A stretch of 64,000 bases of DNA. Source: Acetobacter nitrogenifigens DSM 23921 = NBRC 105050. Lineage in GTDB: Bacteria > Pseudomonadota > Alphaproteobacteria > Acetobacterales > Acetobacteraceae. Where the stretch lies: the NCBI RefSeq assembly GCF_000429165.1, contig NZ_AUBI01000003.1, positions 186,001 through 250,000 on the forward strand, in the 5' to 3' direction. A program made the position numbers and the translations under genes. How positions within the stretch are numbered: the first letter of the stretch is position 1; the number at the start of each line of letters is the position of its first letter. Shown piece by piece: positions 52,161 through 62,579 of the stretch. Below the pieces are notes generated by a model. That model did not search any database. It saw nothing but the letters and a program-made list of their open reading frames with translations, and was not told where the DNA came from.

Positions 52161-53522
52161 ATGGCTTCCGCGGCCGAACAGCTGGCAGCCAACTTCAACC
52201 TGGGATCGTTCGCGAAGGCGACCGAGCTTAAAAAGCGGATCTGGTTCACCCTCGGCGCGCTGATCATTTATCGACTCGGCACCTACATCCCGGTGCCGGG
52301 CGTCGACGCGACCGTTATGGGACAGCTTCTGGCCCAGCATCAGGGCGGGATACTGGGCATGTTCGACATGTTCAGCGGCGGCGCTCTTGGCCGTATGACG
52401 GTCTTCGCGCTCAACATCATGCCGTATATCTCGGCGTCGATTATTGTGCAGCTGATGTCGACCGCGATCCCCTCGCTCGAGTCTCTCAAGAAAGAAGGCG
52501 AGCAGGGACGGAAGAAGCTGAACCAGTACACACGCTATCTGACGGTCGCCATTGCGCTGTTTCAGGCTTACGGCATCGCCATAGGCCTTGAGCGGATGAG
52601 CAGTCAGGCTGGATCGGCTGTGGTTAATCCGGGCTCATTTTTCATTCTCTCCTGCGTTGTGACGCTGGTCGGCGGCACGATGTTCCTGATGTGGCTGGGC
52701 GAGCAGATTACGTCGCGGGGAGTCGGTAACGGAATTTCGCTGATTATCTTCGCGGGAATCGTTGCGAATCTCCCGCATGCATTGGCGAGCCTGTTCCAGC
52801 TTGGCTACACCGGCGCGCTTTCACCATTCTTCGTGTTGGTGTTTCTGGTGCTCGCGGCGGCCACGATTACGTTCATCGTATTCATGGAGCAGGCCCAACG
52901 CCGTGTCGTGATCCAGTATCCCAAGAGGCAGATGGGCAACCGCATGTTTGGCGGCGAGTCGACGCACATGCCGCTGAAGGTGAACACTGCGGGGGTCATC
53001 CCACCAATTTTCGCGTCTTCAGTGCTTCTTATCCCGGTGACGATCGCGGGCTTCATGAACGGCAAAGCCATGCCGGGCTGGTTGTCTTTCCTTGGACAGC
53101 AGCTTGGGCAGGGCCAGCCGCTTTACATGGCGTTCTACGCGGCGATGATCCTCTTCTTCTCCTACTTTTACGCGGCGGTGACGTTCAATCCGGAAGAGAC
53201 GGCGGACAATCTGCGCAAGCAGGGCGGCTTCATTCCCGGCATCAAACCGGGAGCTGCGACGGCGACTTACTTTGACCGGATTCTGACGAGACTGACGACG
53301 ATTGGTGCGCTGTATCTGGTGGCTGTCTGCCTGCTGCCGCAGATATTGATCAGCCATTACAACGTTCCGTTTTATTTTGGCGGCACGAGCCTCATCATCA
53401 TCGTCTCGGTGACAATCGACACCGTGACCCAAGTTCAGTCTCACCTGGTGGCGCACCAATATCAGGGACTGATCCAGCGTAGTCGTCGCGGCGGGCAGAA
53501 CCGGAGGATTATTCGTCGATGA
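52161..53522 (+). CDS. secY: protein translocase subunit SecY
   Basis: The 453-residue protein has ten hydrophobic segments and the family motifs IYRLGTYIPVPGVD (TM1/plug region), FALNIMPYISASII and GIKPGAATATYFDRILTRLT. It forms the channel for Sec export. AAAGGACAGGC precedes its ATG. It overlaps adk by 4 nt. Confidence 0.97.
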   Translation: MASAAEQLAANFNLGSFAKATELKKRIWFTLGALIIYRLGTYIPVPGVDATVMGQLLAQHQGGILGMFDMFSGGALGRMTVFALNIMPYISASIIVQLMSTAIPSLESLKKEGEQGRKKLNQYTRYLTVAIALFQAYGIAIGLERMSSQAGSAVVNPGSFFILSCVVTLVGGTMFLMWLGEQITSRGVGNGISLIIFAGIVANLPHALASLFQLGYTGALSPFFVLVFLVLAAATITFIVFMEQAQRRVVIQYPKRQMGNRMFGGESTHMPLKVNTAGVIPPIFASSVLLIPVTIAGFMNGKAMPGWLSFLGQQLGQGQPLYMAFYAAMILFFSYFYAAVTFNPEETADNLRKQGGFIPGIKPGAATATYFDRILTRLTTIGALYLVAVCLLPQILISHYNVPFYFGGTSLIIIVSVTIDTVTQVQSHLVAHQYQGLIQRSRRGGQNRRIIRR

Positions 53523-54187
53523 ACATCATCTTTCTCGGCCCGCCGGGCGCCGGCAAAGGAACACAGTCGAAGCGTCTGGAGATTCGCTACGGGATCTCTC
53601 AGATTTCCACCGGCGACATGCTGCGCGCCGAGGTGAAGGCGGGTTCTGACATCGGGCGTGAAGCCAAGGCGCTGATGGACGCGGGGAAGCTTGTGTCCGA
53701 CTCGATGATCGTAACGATGCTTGAGGCGCGAATCCGGCAGCCAGACTGCGAGAAGGGTTTTATTCTCGACGGCTTTCCTCGGACGGTCGCGCAGGCTGAA
53801 GCGCTTGATGACATGCTTGCCCGGCTGCAGAGCAAGATCGATGTCGTTCTGGTGCTGCAGGTTGATGAAGAGGCGCTGGCGGATCGAATCGCGGGACGGT
53901 TCTCGTGCGCGAAATGCGGTGCGAGCTACAACGATGCGTCGAATCCGACGCGTGAGTCTGGCGTCTGCGATATCTGCGGCTCACATGAGTTCGTGAGGCG
54001 CGCGGATGACAACAGGGAGACAGTGACGTCTCGCCTGGCGTCCTATCGTCGGGAGACCATGCCGCTGCTGCCTTATTACGAGGCGAGCACCCGTGTGGCG
54101 TTTGTAGACGGGATGGCTCCGATCGATGGCGTGAGCGCCCAGATCGACGGGATCATGACTGAAGTGGAGAAGATCACGCAAAAGTGA
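53519..54187 (+). CDS. adk: adenylate kinase, zinc-binding LID form
   Basis: The 222-residue protein has the P-loop GPPGAGKGT (residues 7-15), the DGFPRTVAQA segment and a long LID carrying two Cys pairs (CAKC and CDIC), so the LID probably binds zinc. It balances ATP, ADP and AMP. The ATG overlaps the secY stop (ATGA). Confidence 0.97.
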   Translation: MNIIFLGPPGAGKGTQSKRLEIRYGISQISTGDMLRAEVKAGSDIGREAKALMDAGKLVSDSMIVTMLEARIRQPDCEKGFILDGFPRTVAQAEALDDMLARLQSKIDVVLVLQVDEEALADRIAGRFSCAKCGASYNDASNPTRESGVCDICGSHEFVRRADDNRETVTSRLASYRRETMPLLPYYEASTRVAFVDGMAPIDGVSAQIDGIMTEVEKITQK

Positions 54188-54197
54188 TCTGTTTTCG

Positions 54198-54226
54198 TTG
54201 ACTCATAGTCGCCGGTCGGTCTATTG
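54198..54226 (+). promoter_or_regulatory. possible promoter before rpsM
   Basis: TTGACT at 54198-54203, a 17-bp spacer and CTATTG at 54221-54226 lie about 100 bp before rpsM, in a 139-bp gap after adk. Judged by eye only. Confidence 0.35.
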
Positions 54227-54326
54227 CGCGCGCTCTAGACCGCATGGCCGCCTCTCGCGGCATTCACTGGCGGCAATCTGATTATCATACGCTTGCGCGG
54301 GACGCAGGCGGACAGGAGTGTGTGGC

Positions 54327-54704
54327 GTGGCGCGTATTGCCGGCGTGAATATCCCGACCAACAAGCGTGTTGTGATCGGTCTTCAGTATATCTACGGGAT
54401 CGGACAGACGAAGGCTGAGCAGATCTGCAAGACCCTCGGTCTTCCGGACGCCAAGCGCGTCAACGAACTGAGCGACGACGAAATCTCGAAGTTGCGTGAG
54501 CTGATCGACGCAGACTACCGCGTCGAAGGCGACCTTCGTCGTGAAGTTGCGATGAACATCAAGCGTCTGATGGATCTCGGCTGCTATCGCGGCCTGCGTC
54601 ATCGTCGCGGGCTTCCGGTTCGCGGCCAGCGGACCCATACCAATGCGCGCACGCGTAAGGGTAAGGCGGTTGCGATCGCCGGTAAGAAGAAGGTCACGCG
54701 CTAA
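54327..54704 (+). CDS. rpsM: 30S ribosomal protein S13
   Basis: GTG at 54327 with AGGAG at 54314-54318 gives 125 residues ([20 protein letters not shown]). The C-terminal [20 protein letters not shown] is the conserved basic tail. An in-frame GTG at 54318 is too close to the ribosome-binding site. S13 opens the alpha cluster. Confidence 0.96.
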   Translation: MARIAGVNIPTNKRVVIGLQYIYGIGQTKAEQICKTLGLPDAKRVNELSDDEISKLRELIDADYRVEGDLRREVAMNIKRLMDLGCYRGLRHRRGLPVRGQRTHTNARTRKGKAVAIAGKKKVTR

Positions 54705-54817
54705 GGTCGCGGCCCGGCTCGCCGGGAGTCTTTTGGAAATTGTGCGGCCTTGGCGAATTTCGTCAGGGCGCGTCCGGGGTTTTCCCGTGACGGTAGAGAG
54801 AAGCAGGACGAAGAAAC

Positions 54818-55210
54818 ATGGCGAAGGCCGCCGCTCCGCGTATCCGCAAAAAAGAGCGCAAGAACATTATCTCGGGCGTGGCGCATGTGCTCTCCACGTT
54901 CAACAACACCATGATCACGATCTCCGACGCGCAGGGTAACGCCATCGCGTGGTCGTCGGCTGGCGCTCAGGGCTTCAAGGGCTCGCGCAAGTCGACCCCG
55001 TATGCGGCTCAGGTCGCTGCCGAGGACGCAGGCCGTAAGGCGCGCGAGCATGGCATGGAGACGCTGGACATCGAAGTGTCTGGTCCTGGTTCAGGGCGTG
55101 AGAGCGCGCTGCGGGCTCTTCAAGCGGTCGGTTTCTCCATCGCTTCGATCCGCGATCTGACGCCGGTGCCGCACAATGGTTGCCGTCCGCGCAAGCGTCG
55201 TCGCGTCTGA
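54818..55210 (+). CDS. rpsK: 30S ribosomal protein S11
   Basis: The 130-residue protein has [20 protein letters not shown] and ends with [19 protein letters not shown], the S11 signature. S11 lies on the platform near the mRNA exit. It is 113 bp after rpsM. Confidence 0.97.
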   Translation: MAKAAAPRIRKKERKNIISGVAHVLSTFNNTMITISDAQGNAIAWSSAGAQGFKGSRKSTPYAAQVAAEDAGRKAREHGMETLDIEVSGPGSGRESALRALQAVGFSIASIRDLTPVPHNGCRPRKRRRV

Positions 55211-55274
55211 TCGTCCCACGATGCGGGCGGCGGGCGTAAGCCTCGTCGCTCGAACTCGTGTGGTTTGAGTTTTG

Positions 55275-55297
55275 CCTCGGCTTTGTCGGGGTTTTTT
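55275..55297 (+). terminator. weak terminator-like hairpin between rpsK and rpoA
   Basis: CCTCG and CGGGG can form five pairs (one G-U) around a six-base loop, followed by TTTTTT at 55292-55297. The stem is short; partial termination at most. Confidence 0.35.
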
Positions 55298-55338
55298 CGC
55301 CGTCAGTTGGCGGTTCCCGTTTGTGAAAGGCCGATACC

Positions 55339-56358
55339 TTGGTCCTCCAGAAAAACTGGCAGTCCCTGATCAAGCCGGAAAAGCTGGAAGTCGAGTCCGG
55401 CGCCGTCCCGTCGCGCGTCGCGACCGTGGTCGCGGAGCCGCTTGAGCGCGGCTTCGGCATGACGCTTGGTAACGCGCTGCGCCGTATTCTGCTTTCCTCC
55501 CTGCAAGGCGCGGCCATCACGGCCATCCAGATTGATGGCGTCCTGCACGAATTCTCGTCGGTCCCCGGCGTTCGTGAAGACGTCACCGATATCGTCCTTA
55601 ATATCAAGCAACTCGCCCTGAGTATGCATGGTGAAGGACCGAAGCGCATGGTCCTGACTGCGACTGGCCCGGGCGAGGTCCGCGCGGGTCAGATTCAGGC
55701 GGGTCATGGCATCGAGATCATGAATCCGGATCTGGTGATCTGCACGCTCGACGACGGCGTGAAGCTGAGCATGGAGTTCACGGTCAACATCGGTAAGGGT
55801 TATGTCCCTGCCGCCGCCAACCGTCCGGAAGATGCGCCTATCGGGTTGATCCCGATCGACGCGATTTATTCGCCGGTCAAGCGCGTGTCCTATAAGGTCG
55901 AGCCGACTCGCGTCGGACAGGTGACCGATTATGACAAGCTGCTGCTCACGGTGGAGACGAACGGTGCGGTGACGCCTGAGGACGCGGTGGCTCTCGCTGC
56001 CCGCATTCTTCAGGACCAGCTCCAGCTCTTCATTAACTTTGACGAGCCGCGCCCTGTCGTGGCTCAGGAGCCGGAAGACGATCTTCCGTTCAACCGCAAC
56101 CTGCTTCGCAAGGTTGACGAGCTTGAGCTGTCGGTCCGTTCGGCCAACTGCCTGAAGAACGACAACATCATCTATATCGGCGATCTGGTTCAGAAGACCG
56201 AGCAGGAGATGCTGCGCACGCCTAACTTCGGGCGTAAGTCTCTGAACGAAATCAAGGAAGTCCTCACGGCGATGGGGCTCTCCCTTGGTATGAACGTCCC
56301 GGCATGGCCGCCGGAGAACATTGAGGATCTGGCGAAGCGGCTCGACGAGCCCTTCTGA
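55339..56358 (+). CDS. rpoA: RNA polymerase alpha subunit
   Basis: The 339-residue protein has the assembly domain ([20 protein letters not shown], about residues 35-54) and the DNA-binding C-terminal domain with [18 protein letters not shown]. The start is TTG at 55339, 9 bp after GAAAGG; it matches the usual N-terminus ([18 protein letters not shown]) and no ATG does. It is followed by rplQ after 24 bp. Confidence 0.97.
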   Translation: MVLQKNWQSLIKPEKLEVESGAVPSRVATVVAEPLERGFGMTLGNALRRILLSSLQGAAITAIQIDGVLHEFSSVPGVREDVTDIVLNIKQLALSMHGEGPKRMVLTATGPGEVRAGQIQAGHGIEIMNPDLVICTLDDGVKLSMEFTVNIGKGYVPAAANRPEDAPIGLIPIDAIYSPVKRVSYKVEPTRVGQVTDYDKLLLTVETNGAVTPEDAVALAARILQDQLQLFINFDEPRPVVAQEPEDDLPFNRNLLRKVDELELSVRSANCLKNDNIIYIGDLVQKTEQEMLRTPNFGRKSLNEIKEVLTAMGLSLGMNVPAWPPENIEDLAKRLDEPF

Positions 56359-56382
56359 TCCGCAACAACAGGAACCTTCACC

Positions 56383-56808
56383 ATGCGTCACGGTGTTGCC
56401 GGTCGGAAGCTCGGCGTTACCTCCACTCATCGCGCGGCCATGTTTCGCAACATGGCTGTCGCTCTCATCAAGCATGAGCAGATCACGACGACTCTGCCCA
56501 AGGCGAAAGAGCTTCGTCCGGTTGTCGAGAAGCTGATCTCACTCGGCAAGCGTGGCGATCTGCATGCCCGTCGTCAGGCGTATGCGCAGCTCCGTGACGA
56601 CGTGATCGTCAGCAAGCTGTTCTCCGCGGTAGCTGATCGCTACAAGGCGCGCACCGGTGGCTACACCCGCGTCCTGAAAGCTGGCGTCCGTTATGGCGAC
56701 GCGGCCGACATGGCGGTGATCGAGCTGATTGATCGCGACGTCAACGCGAAGGGTCAGGACAGCGGCCCGAAGCCTGTTCATGAAGAGCAGGACGATCTCG
56801 CAGCCTGA
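56383..56808 (+). CDS. rplQ: 50S ribosomal protein L17
   Basis: The 141-residue product starts [20 protein letters not shown] and has the [20 protein letters not shown] helix of L17. L17 sits at the tunnel exit. It is the last gene of the alpha cluster, closed by a terminator at 56831. Confidence 0.97.
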   Translation: MRHGVAGRKLGVTSTHRAAMFRNMAVALIKHEQITTTLPKAKELRPVVEKLISLGKRGDLHARRQAYAQLRDDVIVSKLFSAVADRYKARTGGYTRVLKAGVRYGDAADMAVIELIDRDVNAKGQDSGPKPVHEEQDDLAA

Positions 56809-56830
56809 TTCAGGCGTCATGCGCTTTCGA

Positions 56831-56858
56831 AAAGCCGGCCTTAGGGTCGGCTTTTTTT
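56831..56858 (+). terminator. intrinsic terminator after rplQ
   Basis: GCCGGCC (56834-56840) and GGTCGGC (56845-56851) pair over seven positions (one G-U) with a four-base loop, followed by TTTTTTT. The A-run before the stem pairs with the T-run, so it could work from both sides. Confidence 0.85.
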
Positions 56859-56990
56859 ATGCGATATCGCCGGCAACAGAGCTGCGGATAGTCGAAACTG
56901 CGACTCTATTGCGGTTGTATCGAGTTCAGTCATATCCTGTCGCGGAAAATAGATAATACACATTTCAATAGTGATAAGGCGTGAAACGGA

Positions 56991-58034
56991 ATGAAGCTCA
57001 AAAGCGTGACGCGCCGTGTCTTTTGTGTCGGCGTCGCGGCGATTGGCTCGCTGACGGCTGTCGGCGCGAAGGCGGCGACGCCGGTGCGGGTCGGCTATAT
57101 CCCGGTTTTGGGGTCTTCAGCGCTTTTCGTTATCGATGGCTTAGGCTGGGCGAAAGAGGCAGGGCTGGAGCTGGAACTTGTTCGGTTCACGTCCGGTCCG
57201 CAAGCTATTCAGGCGCTTGTTTCGGGGCGCATCGACGCCTATGTCGCGGGGGTTCTGCCTCTCTTGCAAGCGCGGGCGCACGGGGTGGATGTGAAAGTCG
57301 TCGCCACTGGAGCCATAGAGGAATTGTCGCTGGTGGTGCGCGGTCCTTTGGCGGCTGGTCTGGATGCGGGAAAGCCCGGCGGGCTTTCTCATGACGCTCT
57401 GGCTGCGCGATTTACTGATTTTCAGAAGACCGTGGGACGTAAGCCGAAAATTGCGGCGCAGCCACAAGGTTCGGTGCCGGACACGCTGCTTCGTTACTGG
57501 CTCAAGGAACGCGAAGGCGTGGATGTGAGCGCTGTCGACATTGTCGGTCTCGATATCGATGGCGCGCAGCAGGCGTTGCTTGCCGGAGCGGTCGACGGCG
57601 CGGTGTTGCGCGAGCCCGCGTTGACGGTCGTTCGTGCGCGTCGTTCCGACGTGCGGACGCTGGCCACCGGACATGATCTGATGCCCGACCAACCGGGCTC
57701 GGTTCTGGCTGTTCTCAAGCCTGATGCGCCAGAACGAAAGGCGTGGGCGAAGGCATTGACCGGCCTGTTCGTGCGGGCGACGTCTTTGCTTGCGGAACAC
57801 CCTGAGCAGGCGACGCCCTATGTAACCAAAGCGCTGGGCGGCGGATTACTGCCTCCGGCGGTGATCGAAGGAGCGCTGAAGGCGTCGGCGCCTACGTTTG
57901 TGGCGGATCCAGCACGCATCATGGCGAGCGTGAGCAGTCTGCAGAACTTTGAGGTGTCGCAAGGCCTGCTTACCGCGCCTCAGCCAGTGGATGCTCTCTT
58001 CGATCTTCAGACCTGGCGTGGTGGCGCGCAGTGA
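56991..58034 (+). CDS. ABC importer substrate-binding protein (nitrate/sulfonate/taurine type)
   Basis: The 347-residue protein has a signal region with two arginines (TRRVFCVGVAAIGSLTAVGA), then the SsuA/TauA-like start VRVGYIPVLGSSALFVIDGLGWA. The NMT1/THI5-like fold binds small sulfonates, taurine, nitrate or pyrimidine precursors; the motif does not fix the ligand. It is followed by its permease after 39 bp and the ATPase. Confidence 0.85.
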   Translation: MKLKSVTRRVFCVGVAAIGSLTAVGAKAATPVRVGYIPVLGSSALFVIDGLGWAKEAGLELELVRFTSGPQAIQALVSGRIDAYVAGVLPLLQARAHGVDVKVVATGAIEELSLVVRGPLAAGLDAGKPGGLSHDALAARFTDFQKTVGRKPKIAAQPQGSVPDTLLRYWLKEREGVDVSAVDIVGLDIDGAQQALLAGAVDGAVLREPALTVVRARRSDVRTLATGHDLMPDQPGSVLAVLKPDAPERKAWAKALTGLFVRATSLLAEHPEQATPYVTKALGGGLLPPAVIEGALKASAPTFVADPARIMASVSSLQNFEVSQGLLTAPQPVDALFDLQTWRGGAQ

Positions 58035-58073
58035 ACGGCCGCCGCGTGGTTTTCTGTCGTCAGGTATGAGTTG

Positions 58074-58868
58074 ATGAGACTTTTGGCAGGACGTCCCGCG
58101 TGGGCGACGCGCGATCTTGCGCCCGGCGTTCGCGTCGTTCTTGGCGTCGTCGGACTGGTTGTGTTGCTTGCCACATGGCAAGCTGTCGTTGCTTACGGGC
58201 TGGTTCCGCCCGACGTCTTGCCGGCACCGACGGAAATATGGCCCGCCTGGATCAACGAGGTGTCCGGCGGGTTCTGGTCACAGGCCGTGCTGGACAGTCT
58301 GACCCATTACAGTCTTGGCTTGCTGATCGGCTCGGCGCTTGGCGTCGGCGCAGGATTGTTGTGCGGGTCTATGCCTGTGGTCGACGCGTTGACGGGCGGT
58401 GCGGTCCGTCTGCTGCGTCCGATTCCCGGGCTGGCGTGGGCGCCGTTTGCGATATTGTGGTTCGGGCTGAACACCGCAGGGGCGACGTTCATCATCGCGA
58501 TATCGGTGTTCTGGATTACCTTCTACGCGGCTTACGGCGCGGTGCGTGCGATTGATCGCGACCTGTATGAAGTTGCGGCCGCGTTTGGTCACGGCGGCTT
58601 TGTCGGACGGATGCTGTATGTCGTGCTTCCGGCGTCCGCGCCGGGTGTGATGGCGGGCTTACGGACCGGGCTAGGCCAGGGCTGGATGTCCGTCGTGGCG
58701 GCAGAGCTGTTCGGCGCGCCCGGCGTGGGTGCGCGGATGTTGCAAGCGTCGAGCCTGCTCGCGACGGATGTCGTGGTGGTCTACATGGTGACCATGGCGT
58801 TGCTGTATGCGTTGACCGATGTTGCGTTCGGTTTTCTCAGCAAGCGCGCGCTGCGCTGGCAGGGCTGA
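58074..58868 (+). CDS. ABC transporter permease (SsuC/TauC type)
   Basis: ATG at 58074 gives 264 residues with six hydrophobic segments. The ATPase-contacting EAA motif lies around DLYEVAAAFGHGGFVGRML, followed by VVLPASAPGVMAGLRTGLG, as in the BPD transport superfamily. It is the membrane channel of the three-gene importer. It ends 3 bp before the ATPase gene. Confidence 0.9.
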   Translation: MRLLAGRPAWATRDLAPGVRVVLGVVGLVVLLATWQAVVAYGLVPPDVLPAPTEIWPAWINEVSGGFWSQAVLDSLTHYSLGLLIGSALGVGAGLLCGSMPVVDALTGGAVRLLRPIPGLAWAPFAILWFGLNTAGATFIIAISVFWITFYAAYGAVRAIDRDLYEVAAAFGHGGFVGRMLYVVLPASAPGVMAGLRTGLGQGWMSVVAAELFGAPGVGARMLQASSLLATDVVVVYMVTMALLYALTDVAFGFLSKRALRWQG

Positions 58869-58871
58869 GAC

Positions 58872-59654
58872 ATGGAGCCTTTGATTCGGCTGGAGAACGT
58901 GGCTCTGTCGCATGATGGCGGCGGCTCGTTCGTTTTTCGGAATATCGATCTTTCCGTAGTGTCCGGCGAGTTTATCGCCATTCTCGGACCTTCCGGCGTC
59001 GGGAAATCGACTCTGCTGCGGGTGCTGATGGGGCTTGTGGAGGCGTCGGAAGGTCGTGTGATCCTGTCGTCTGGATCGGCCTCGAAGATGGGAGGGCGCG
59101 CGGCGCTGGTGTTCCAGGACGCGCGGCTCATGCCCTGGCGGACAGTTCGTCGTAACGTGGAGTTCGGGCTGGAAGGTATAGGTCTCTCCCGAACGGAACG
59201 TCGGCAACGGGTGGAGCGGGCGTTGGCGCTGGTCGGACTGGCGGATGAGGCTGGGCGTTGGCCACGGCAATTGTCCGGCGGGCAGCGGCAGCGCGTCGGG
59301 GTGGCGCGCGCACTCGCGGTGGAGCCTGATCTTCTGCTTATGGATGAGCCCTTCGGCGCTCTGGACGCGATCACGCGTGGGGGATTGCAGGCCGAATTGC
59401 TCTCTATCTGGGAAAAGACCGGCAAAACGGTGATTTTTGTGACGCATGATCTCGATGAGGCGATTCTATTGGCGGATCGTATCATTGTCCTCGCGGGGAG
59501 ACCGGCGACCGTGCGTGGCGACCTTCGGGTGGGGCCGCGTCCGCATGACCCGTCGTCACCGGCGATGAGGGCGTTGGCGGGCAGGCTCCGGGCCTTAATC
59601 GGCGGCGAGGAGGATCCTGGGGTGGAGCCTTACGCGCGCTTTGAGGGCATATGA
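58872..59654 (+). CDS. ABC transporter ATP-binding protein
   Basis: The 260-residue protein has Walker A (GPSGVGKST), the signature QLSGGQRQRVGVARAL, Walker B (LLLMDEPFGALD) and the switch His (VTHDLDEA). It energises the importer formed with the two genes before it. The motif set matches SsuB/TauB. Confidence 0.95.
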   Translation: MEPLIRLENVALSHDGGGSFVFRNIDLSVVSGEFIAILGPSGVGKSTLLRVLMGLVEASEGRVILSSGSASKMGGRAALVFQDARLMPWRTVRRNVEFGLEGIGLSRTERRQRVERALALVGLADEAGRWPRQLSGGQRQRVGVARALAVEPDLLLMDEPFGALDAITRGGLQAELLSIWEKTGKTVIFVTHDLDEAILLADRIIVLAGRPATVRGDLRVGPRPHDPSSPAMRALAGRLRALIGGEEDPGVEPYARFEGI

Positions 59655-59718
59655 CGGCGTTGACCGACGAGAGACGACGCCGCAGACTTGGCGGCTTCCA
59701 GAGTGAAGGGAGGGTGTC

Positions 59719-59928
59719 ATGACGGTGGAAGAAAAGGACTTCGGACTTGATGGCGACGTGACGTCGATACAGACGCAAGAGGTTCGCAACCGGGGCGTTC
59801 GAGCGGGCGACGCAGTGTCAGAAGCGCTCGATACGGTGCGAGATATTACCGCCGACCAGCCGCTTTTGATGGTTGCGATCGCCGCAGGGCTCGGCGTGCT
59901 GACCGGCGGTTGCCTCGCGCGGCGCTGA
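59719..59928 (+). CDS. 69-residue protein with a C-terminal membrane segment
   Basis: ATG at 59719 with GGGAGGGTGTC before it gives a small, acidic protein whose C-terminal part (QPLLMVAIAAGLGVLTGGCL) is hydrophobic. The order of a soluble helix followed by one membrane helix recalls short ElaB/DUF883-like proteins. The similarity is by eye. It lies 64 bp behind the ABC ATPase. Confidence 0.6.
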   Translation: MTVEEKDFGLDGDVTSIQTQEVRNRGVRAGDAVSEALDTVRDITADQPLLMVAIAAGLGVLTGGCLARR

Positions 59929-60047
59929 TAGGCGCGGGGAGCGCGCTGAGGCAAGTTTATTACGAGGACAGAGTGCCGGTAAGGAAACTTCATAGCCGGT
60001 AGGTAGTTTGTAGGATATTGGCGTTCTGCCCACAGGAGTTCGTTGAG

Positions 60048-60227
60048 ATGCTTAAACTTGCCCTCTTGTTTCTGGTGATCTCTGTCATTGCGGGCCTCTT
60101 CGGCTTTGGAGGCATTTCCAGCGCCGCCGCAGGGATGGCGAAGATTCTGTTCTTTATCGCCATCGTCGTCTTCCTTGTTTTCCTCGTGCTGGCGCTGATC
60201 GGCGGTAGCGCTATTGCGGGAAGATGA
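60048..60227 (+). CDS. 59-residue membrane protein, YtjA/DUF1328-like
   Basis: ATG at 60048 gives two hydrophobic segments ([20 protein letters not shown] and [15 protein letters not shown]) with the [18 protein letters not shown] middle that is typical of the YtjA/DUF1328 family. The function is unknown. CACAGGAG lies upstream. A longer frame from 60018 is not needed. Confidence 0.8.
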   Translation: MLKLALLFLVISVIAGLFGFGGISSAAAGMAKILFFIAIVVFLVFLVLALIGGSAIAGR

Positions 60228-60299
60228 CGCTCCTGCATGATGATTTCGTAGACTGAAAGTCGCTCTGACGATCGTTGTTGCGAGGTCAAAAAACGAATA

Positions 60300-60343
60300 G
60301 GCGGTTGAGCGAAGCGAAGCGCTTTCTCAACCGTCTATTTTTT
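60300..60343. terminator. bidirectional terminator between YtjA-like gene and trpA
   Basis: GGCGGTTGAG (60300-60309) and CTCAACCGTC (60326-60335) form the outer stem, with more pairing inside (GCGAAGC against GCGCTT). TTTTTTT follows on the + strand at 60337-60343, and on the - strand a TTTTTT run follows the stem by a few bases. It can end both the + strand small gene and the - strand trpBA unit. Confidence 0.8.
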
Positions 60344-60366
60344 TGAGTATACCGTGAAAGGCAGTG

Positions 60367-61185
60367 TTACTTTCTACGAACTGCCTCAGACAGCGCACGC
60401 ACGCCCTGCAGCACGGTTGGAACCGTTTGCGCTGTCGCCTGATCGTTTGCGTCCAGCGTGTCGGCAAGAGTTGCGAGCAGCGCGGATGCAACAACAGCGC
60501 CGTCGGCGATACGGGATGCCGAGGCGGCCTGCTCCGGAGTGCGGATGCCGAAGCCGATCGCAACCGGCAGGTCGGTCGCAGCCCGCAGGCGCGTCAGCGC
60601 CGCGGTCAGATCGTCGTCGCTGGCCGAGCGGGTTCCGGTGATGCCGGTGATGCTCACGTAATAAACGAAGCCGGATGCGTGGTTCAGCACCAGACGCAGG
60701 CGCTCGTCGTCCGTCGTGGGCGCGACGAGGCGGATAATGTCCAGTCCGTGCTCGCGCGTGGGACCCTCCAGCGGCGCGGCTTCTTCCGGCGGTAGATCGA
60801 CGATGATCAGGCCGTCGATGCCGGCCTTGCTGGCGTCGGCGCAGAAGCGTTCAAGTCCGTAGGACTCAATGGGGTTCAGATAGCCCATCAGGATCAGCGG
60901 CGTGTCCGCGTCGTTCTGGCGGAAGGCGGACACCATCTCCAGAACACGGGGAAGCGTGGCCCCTGCTTTCAGGCCGCGTTGCGCCGCGCGCTGGATGATC
61001 GGGCCGTCGGCGGACGGATCGGAGAACGGCATGCCGATCTCGATCAGATCCGCGCCCGCCTCCGGCATCCCGCGCAGCAGGGCGAGGGCGGTGTCGAAAT
61101 CCGGGTCACAAGCTTCGAGATACGGGATCAGGGCGCCGCGCCCCTGTTCCTTGAGGGCGGCGAAACGGGCGGCGATGCGGCTCAC
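60367..61185 (-). CDS. trpA: tryptophan synthase alpha subunit
   Basis: The 272-residue protein has catalytic Glu49 and Asp60 ([12 protein letters not shown]) and the loop [15 protein letters not shown] (about residues 172-186). It releases indole from indole-3-glycerol phosphate for TrpB. Its ATG overlaps the trpB stop (ATGA). Confidence 0.97.
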   Translation of the reverse strand: MSRIAARFAALKEQGRGALIPYLEACDPDFDTALALLRGMPEAGADLIEIGMPFSDPSADGPIIQRAAQRGLKAGATLPRVLEMVSAFRQNDADTPLILMGYLNPIESYGLERFCADASKAGIDGLIIVDLPPEEAAPLEGPTREHGLDIIRLVAPTTDDERLRLVLNHASGFVYYVSITGITGTRSASDDDLTAALTRLRAATDLPVAIGFGIRTPEQAASASRIADGAVVASALLATLADTLDANDQATAQTVPTVLQGVRALSEAVRRK

Positions 61186-62405
61186 AGGCTGACTCCGAGA
61201 TGTTCGGCGACGGTGAAGATGTCCTTGTCCCCTCGACCGGAGATGTTGACGACGACCAGAGTGTCGGGGCTCATCGACGGCGCGACTTTGATGGCGTGGG
61301 CGATGGCGTGCGCGCTCTCAAGCGCCGGGATGATGCCCTCGGTCTGGGTGCAGGTCTGGAAGGCGTCCAGCGCCTCGTCATCCGTGACGCCGACATATTC
61401 GGCGCGCCCGATTTCATGCAGCCATGAGTGCTCGGGGCCGACGCCAGGATAATCCAGCCCGGCGCTGATGGAGTGGGCTTCGTCGATCTGGCCGTTCTCG
61501 TCCTGCAGCAGATAGGTGCGGTTGCCGTGCAGCACGCCGCGTCGTCCACGCGAGATGGAAGCGGCGGTCTTGCCGCTGTCGAGGCCGTGGCCTGCCGCTT
61601 CGACGCCGATCAGACGAACGGAGGCGTCGTCCAGAAACGGGTGGAAGATGCCCATGGCGTTCGATCCGCCGCCGATGGCCGCGATCACCACGTCCGGCAG
61701 ACGGCCTTCAGCGTCCTGCATCTGCATCTTCGTCTCCTCGCCGATCACGGTCTGGAAATCACGCACCATTGCCGGATACGGGTGCGGCCCGGCGACCGTG
61801 CCGACAAGGAAATAGGTGTCGGCGACGTTGGCGACCCAGTCGCGCATCGCCTCGTTCATCGCATCCTTCAGCGTGCCTGCGCCGGACGTGACGGGCACGA
61901 CCTCGGCGCCCAGGAGCTTCATGCGGAAGACGTTGGGCTTCTGACGCTCCACGTCGGTGGCGCCCATGTAGATCACGCATTTCATGCCGAACAGGGCGCA
62001 GACCGTGGCGGTCGCGACGCCGTGCTGTCCGGCGCCGGTTTCCGCGACGATGCGGCTGCGCCCCATGCGGCGGGCGAGCAGGATCTGGCCCATCACGTTG
62101 TTCAGCTTGTGCGAGCCCGTGTGGTTCAGCTCTTCACGCTTCATGTAAATCTTGGCGCCGCCGAGTTGCTCGGTCAGGCGACGCGCGAACCAGAGCGGGG
62201 AGGGGCGACCGACGTAGTCACGGAGATAGAACTCGAACTCTTTTCGGAATTCCGGATCGGCTTTCGCGGTTTCGTAAGCCGCGTTCAGTTCCAGCAGCAG
62301 CGGCATGAGCGTCTCGGCCACGAAACGACCGCCGAGGCCGTCGCCGAAATGCCCGGAAGGGCTGGGCCCGCTACGCAGGCTGTTGCTTCTAGTGCCGTCA
62401 GTCAT
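61182..62405 (-). CDS. trpB: tryptophan synthase beta subunit
   Basis: The 407-residue PLP enzyme has Lys100 (HTGSHKLNN) as Schiff-base residue, the [13 protein letters not shown] segment with catalytic Glu, and the phosphate loop GGGSNAMG. It joins indole and serine. It is coupled to trpA. trpF, often directly upstream in alphaproteobacteria, is not there; a divergent unknown gene pair is. Confidence 0.98.
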   Translation of the reverse strand: MTDGTRSNSLRSGPSPSGHFGDGLGGRFVAETLMPLLLELNAAYETAKADPEFRKEFEFYLRDYVGRPSPLWFARRLTEQLGGAKIYMKREELNHTGSHKLNNVMGQILLARRMGRSRIVAETGAGQHGVATATVCALFGMKCVIYMGATDVERQKPNVFRMKLLGAEVVPVTSGAGTLKDAMNEAMRDWVANVADTYFLVGTVAGPHPYPAMVRDFQTVIGEETKMQMQDAEGRLPDVVIAAIGGGSNAMGIFHPFLDDASVRLIGVEAAGHGLDSGKTAASISRGRRGVLHGNRTYLLQDENGQIDEAHSISAGLDYPGVGPEHSWLHEIGRAEYVGVTDDEALDAFQTCTQTEGIIPALESAHAIAHAIKVAPSMSPDTLVVVNISGRGDKDIFTVAEHLGVSL

Positions 62406-62579
62406 CGCCAGTTCCCGCTTTCTTGGCCCCTGTCTGGAGCTGTCTCCGTGCCGTTCCCCTGTCGCGTGGGCAGGATCTTCAGGTCAGGGCGTATACCAGA
62501 GAGGGGGAACGGGCGTCCAATTGGGGACCTTGCGGCCTTGTCGCTTGCGGCCACATATTATTTGGAACAGCGCGAGTTG

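Noticed and set aside
55303..56475. 390-codon - strand frame opposite rpoA
   Set aside because: Shadow of rpoA; composition not protein-like.
61428..62579. N-terminal extension of the 134-residue protein to 518 codons
   Set aside because: The added part lies opposite trpB and is its shadow; the good start is ATG 62580.
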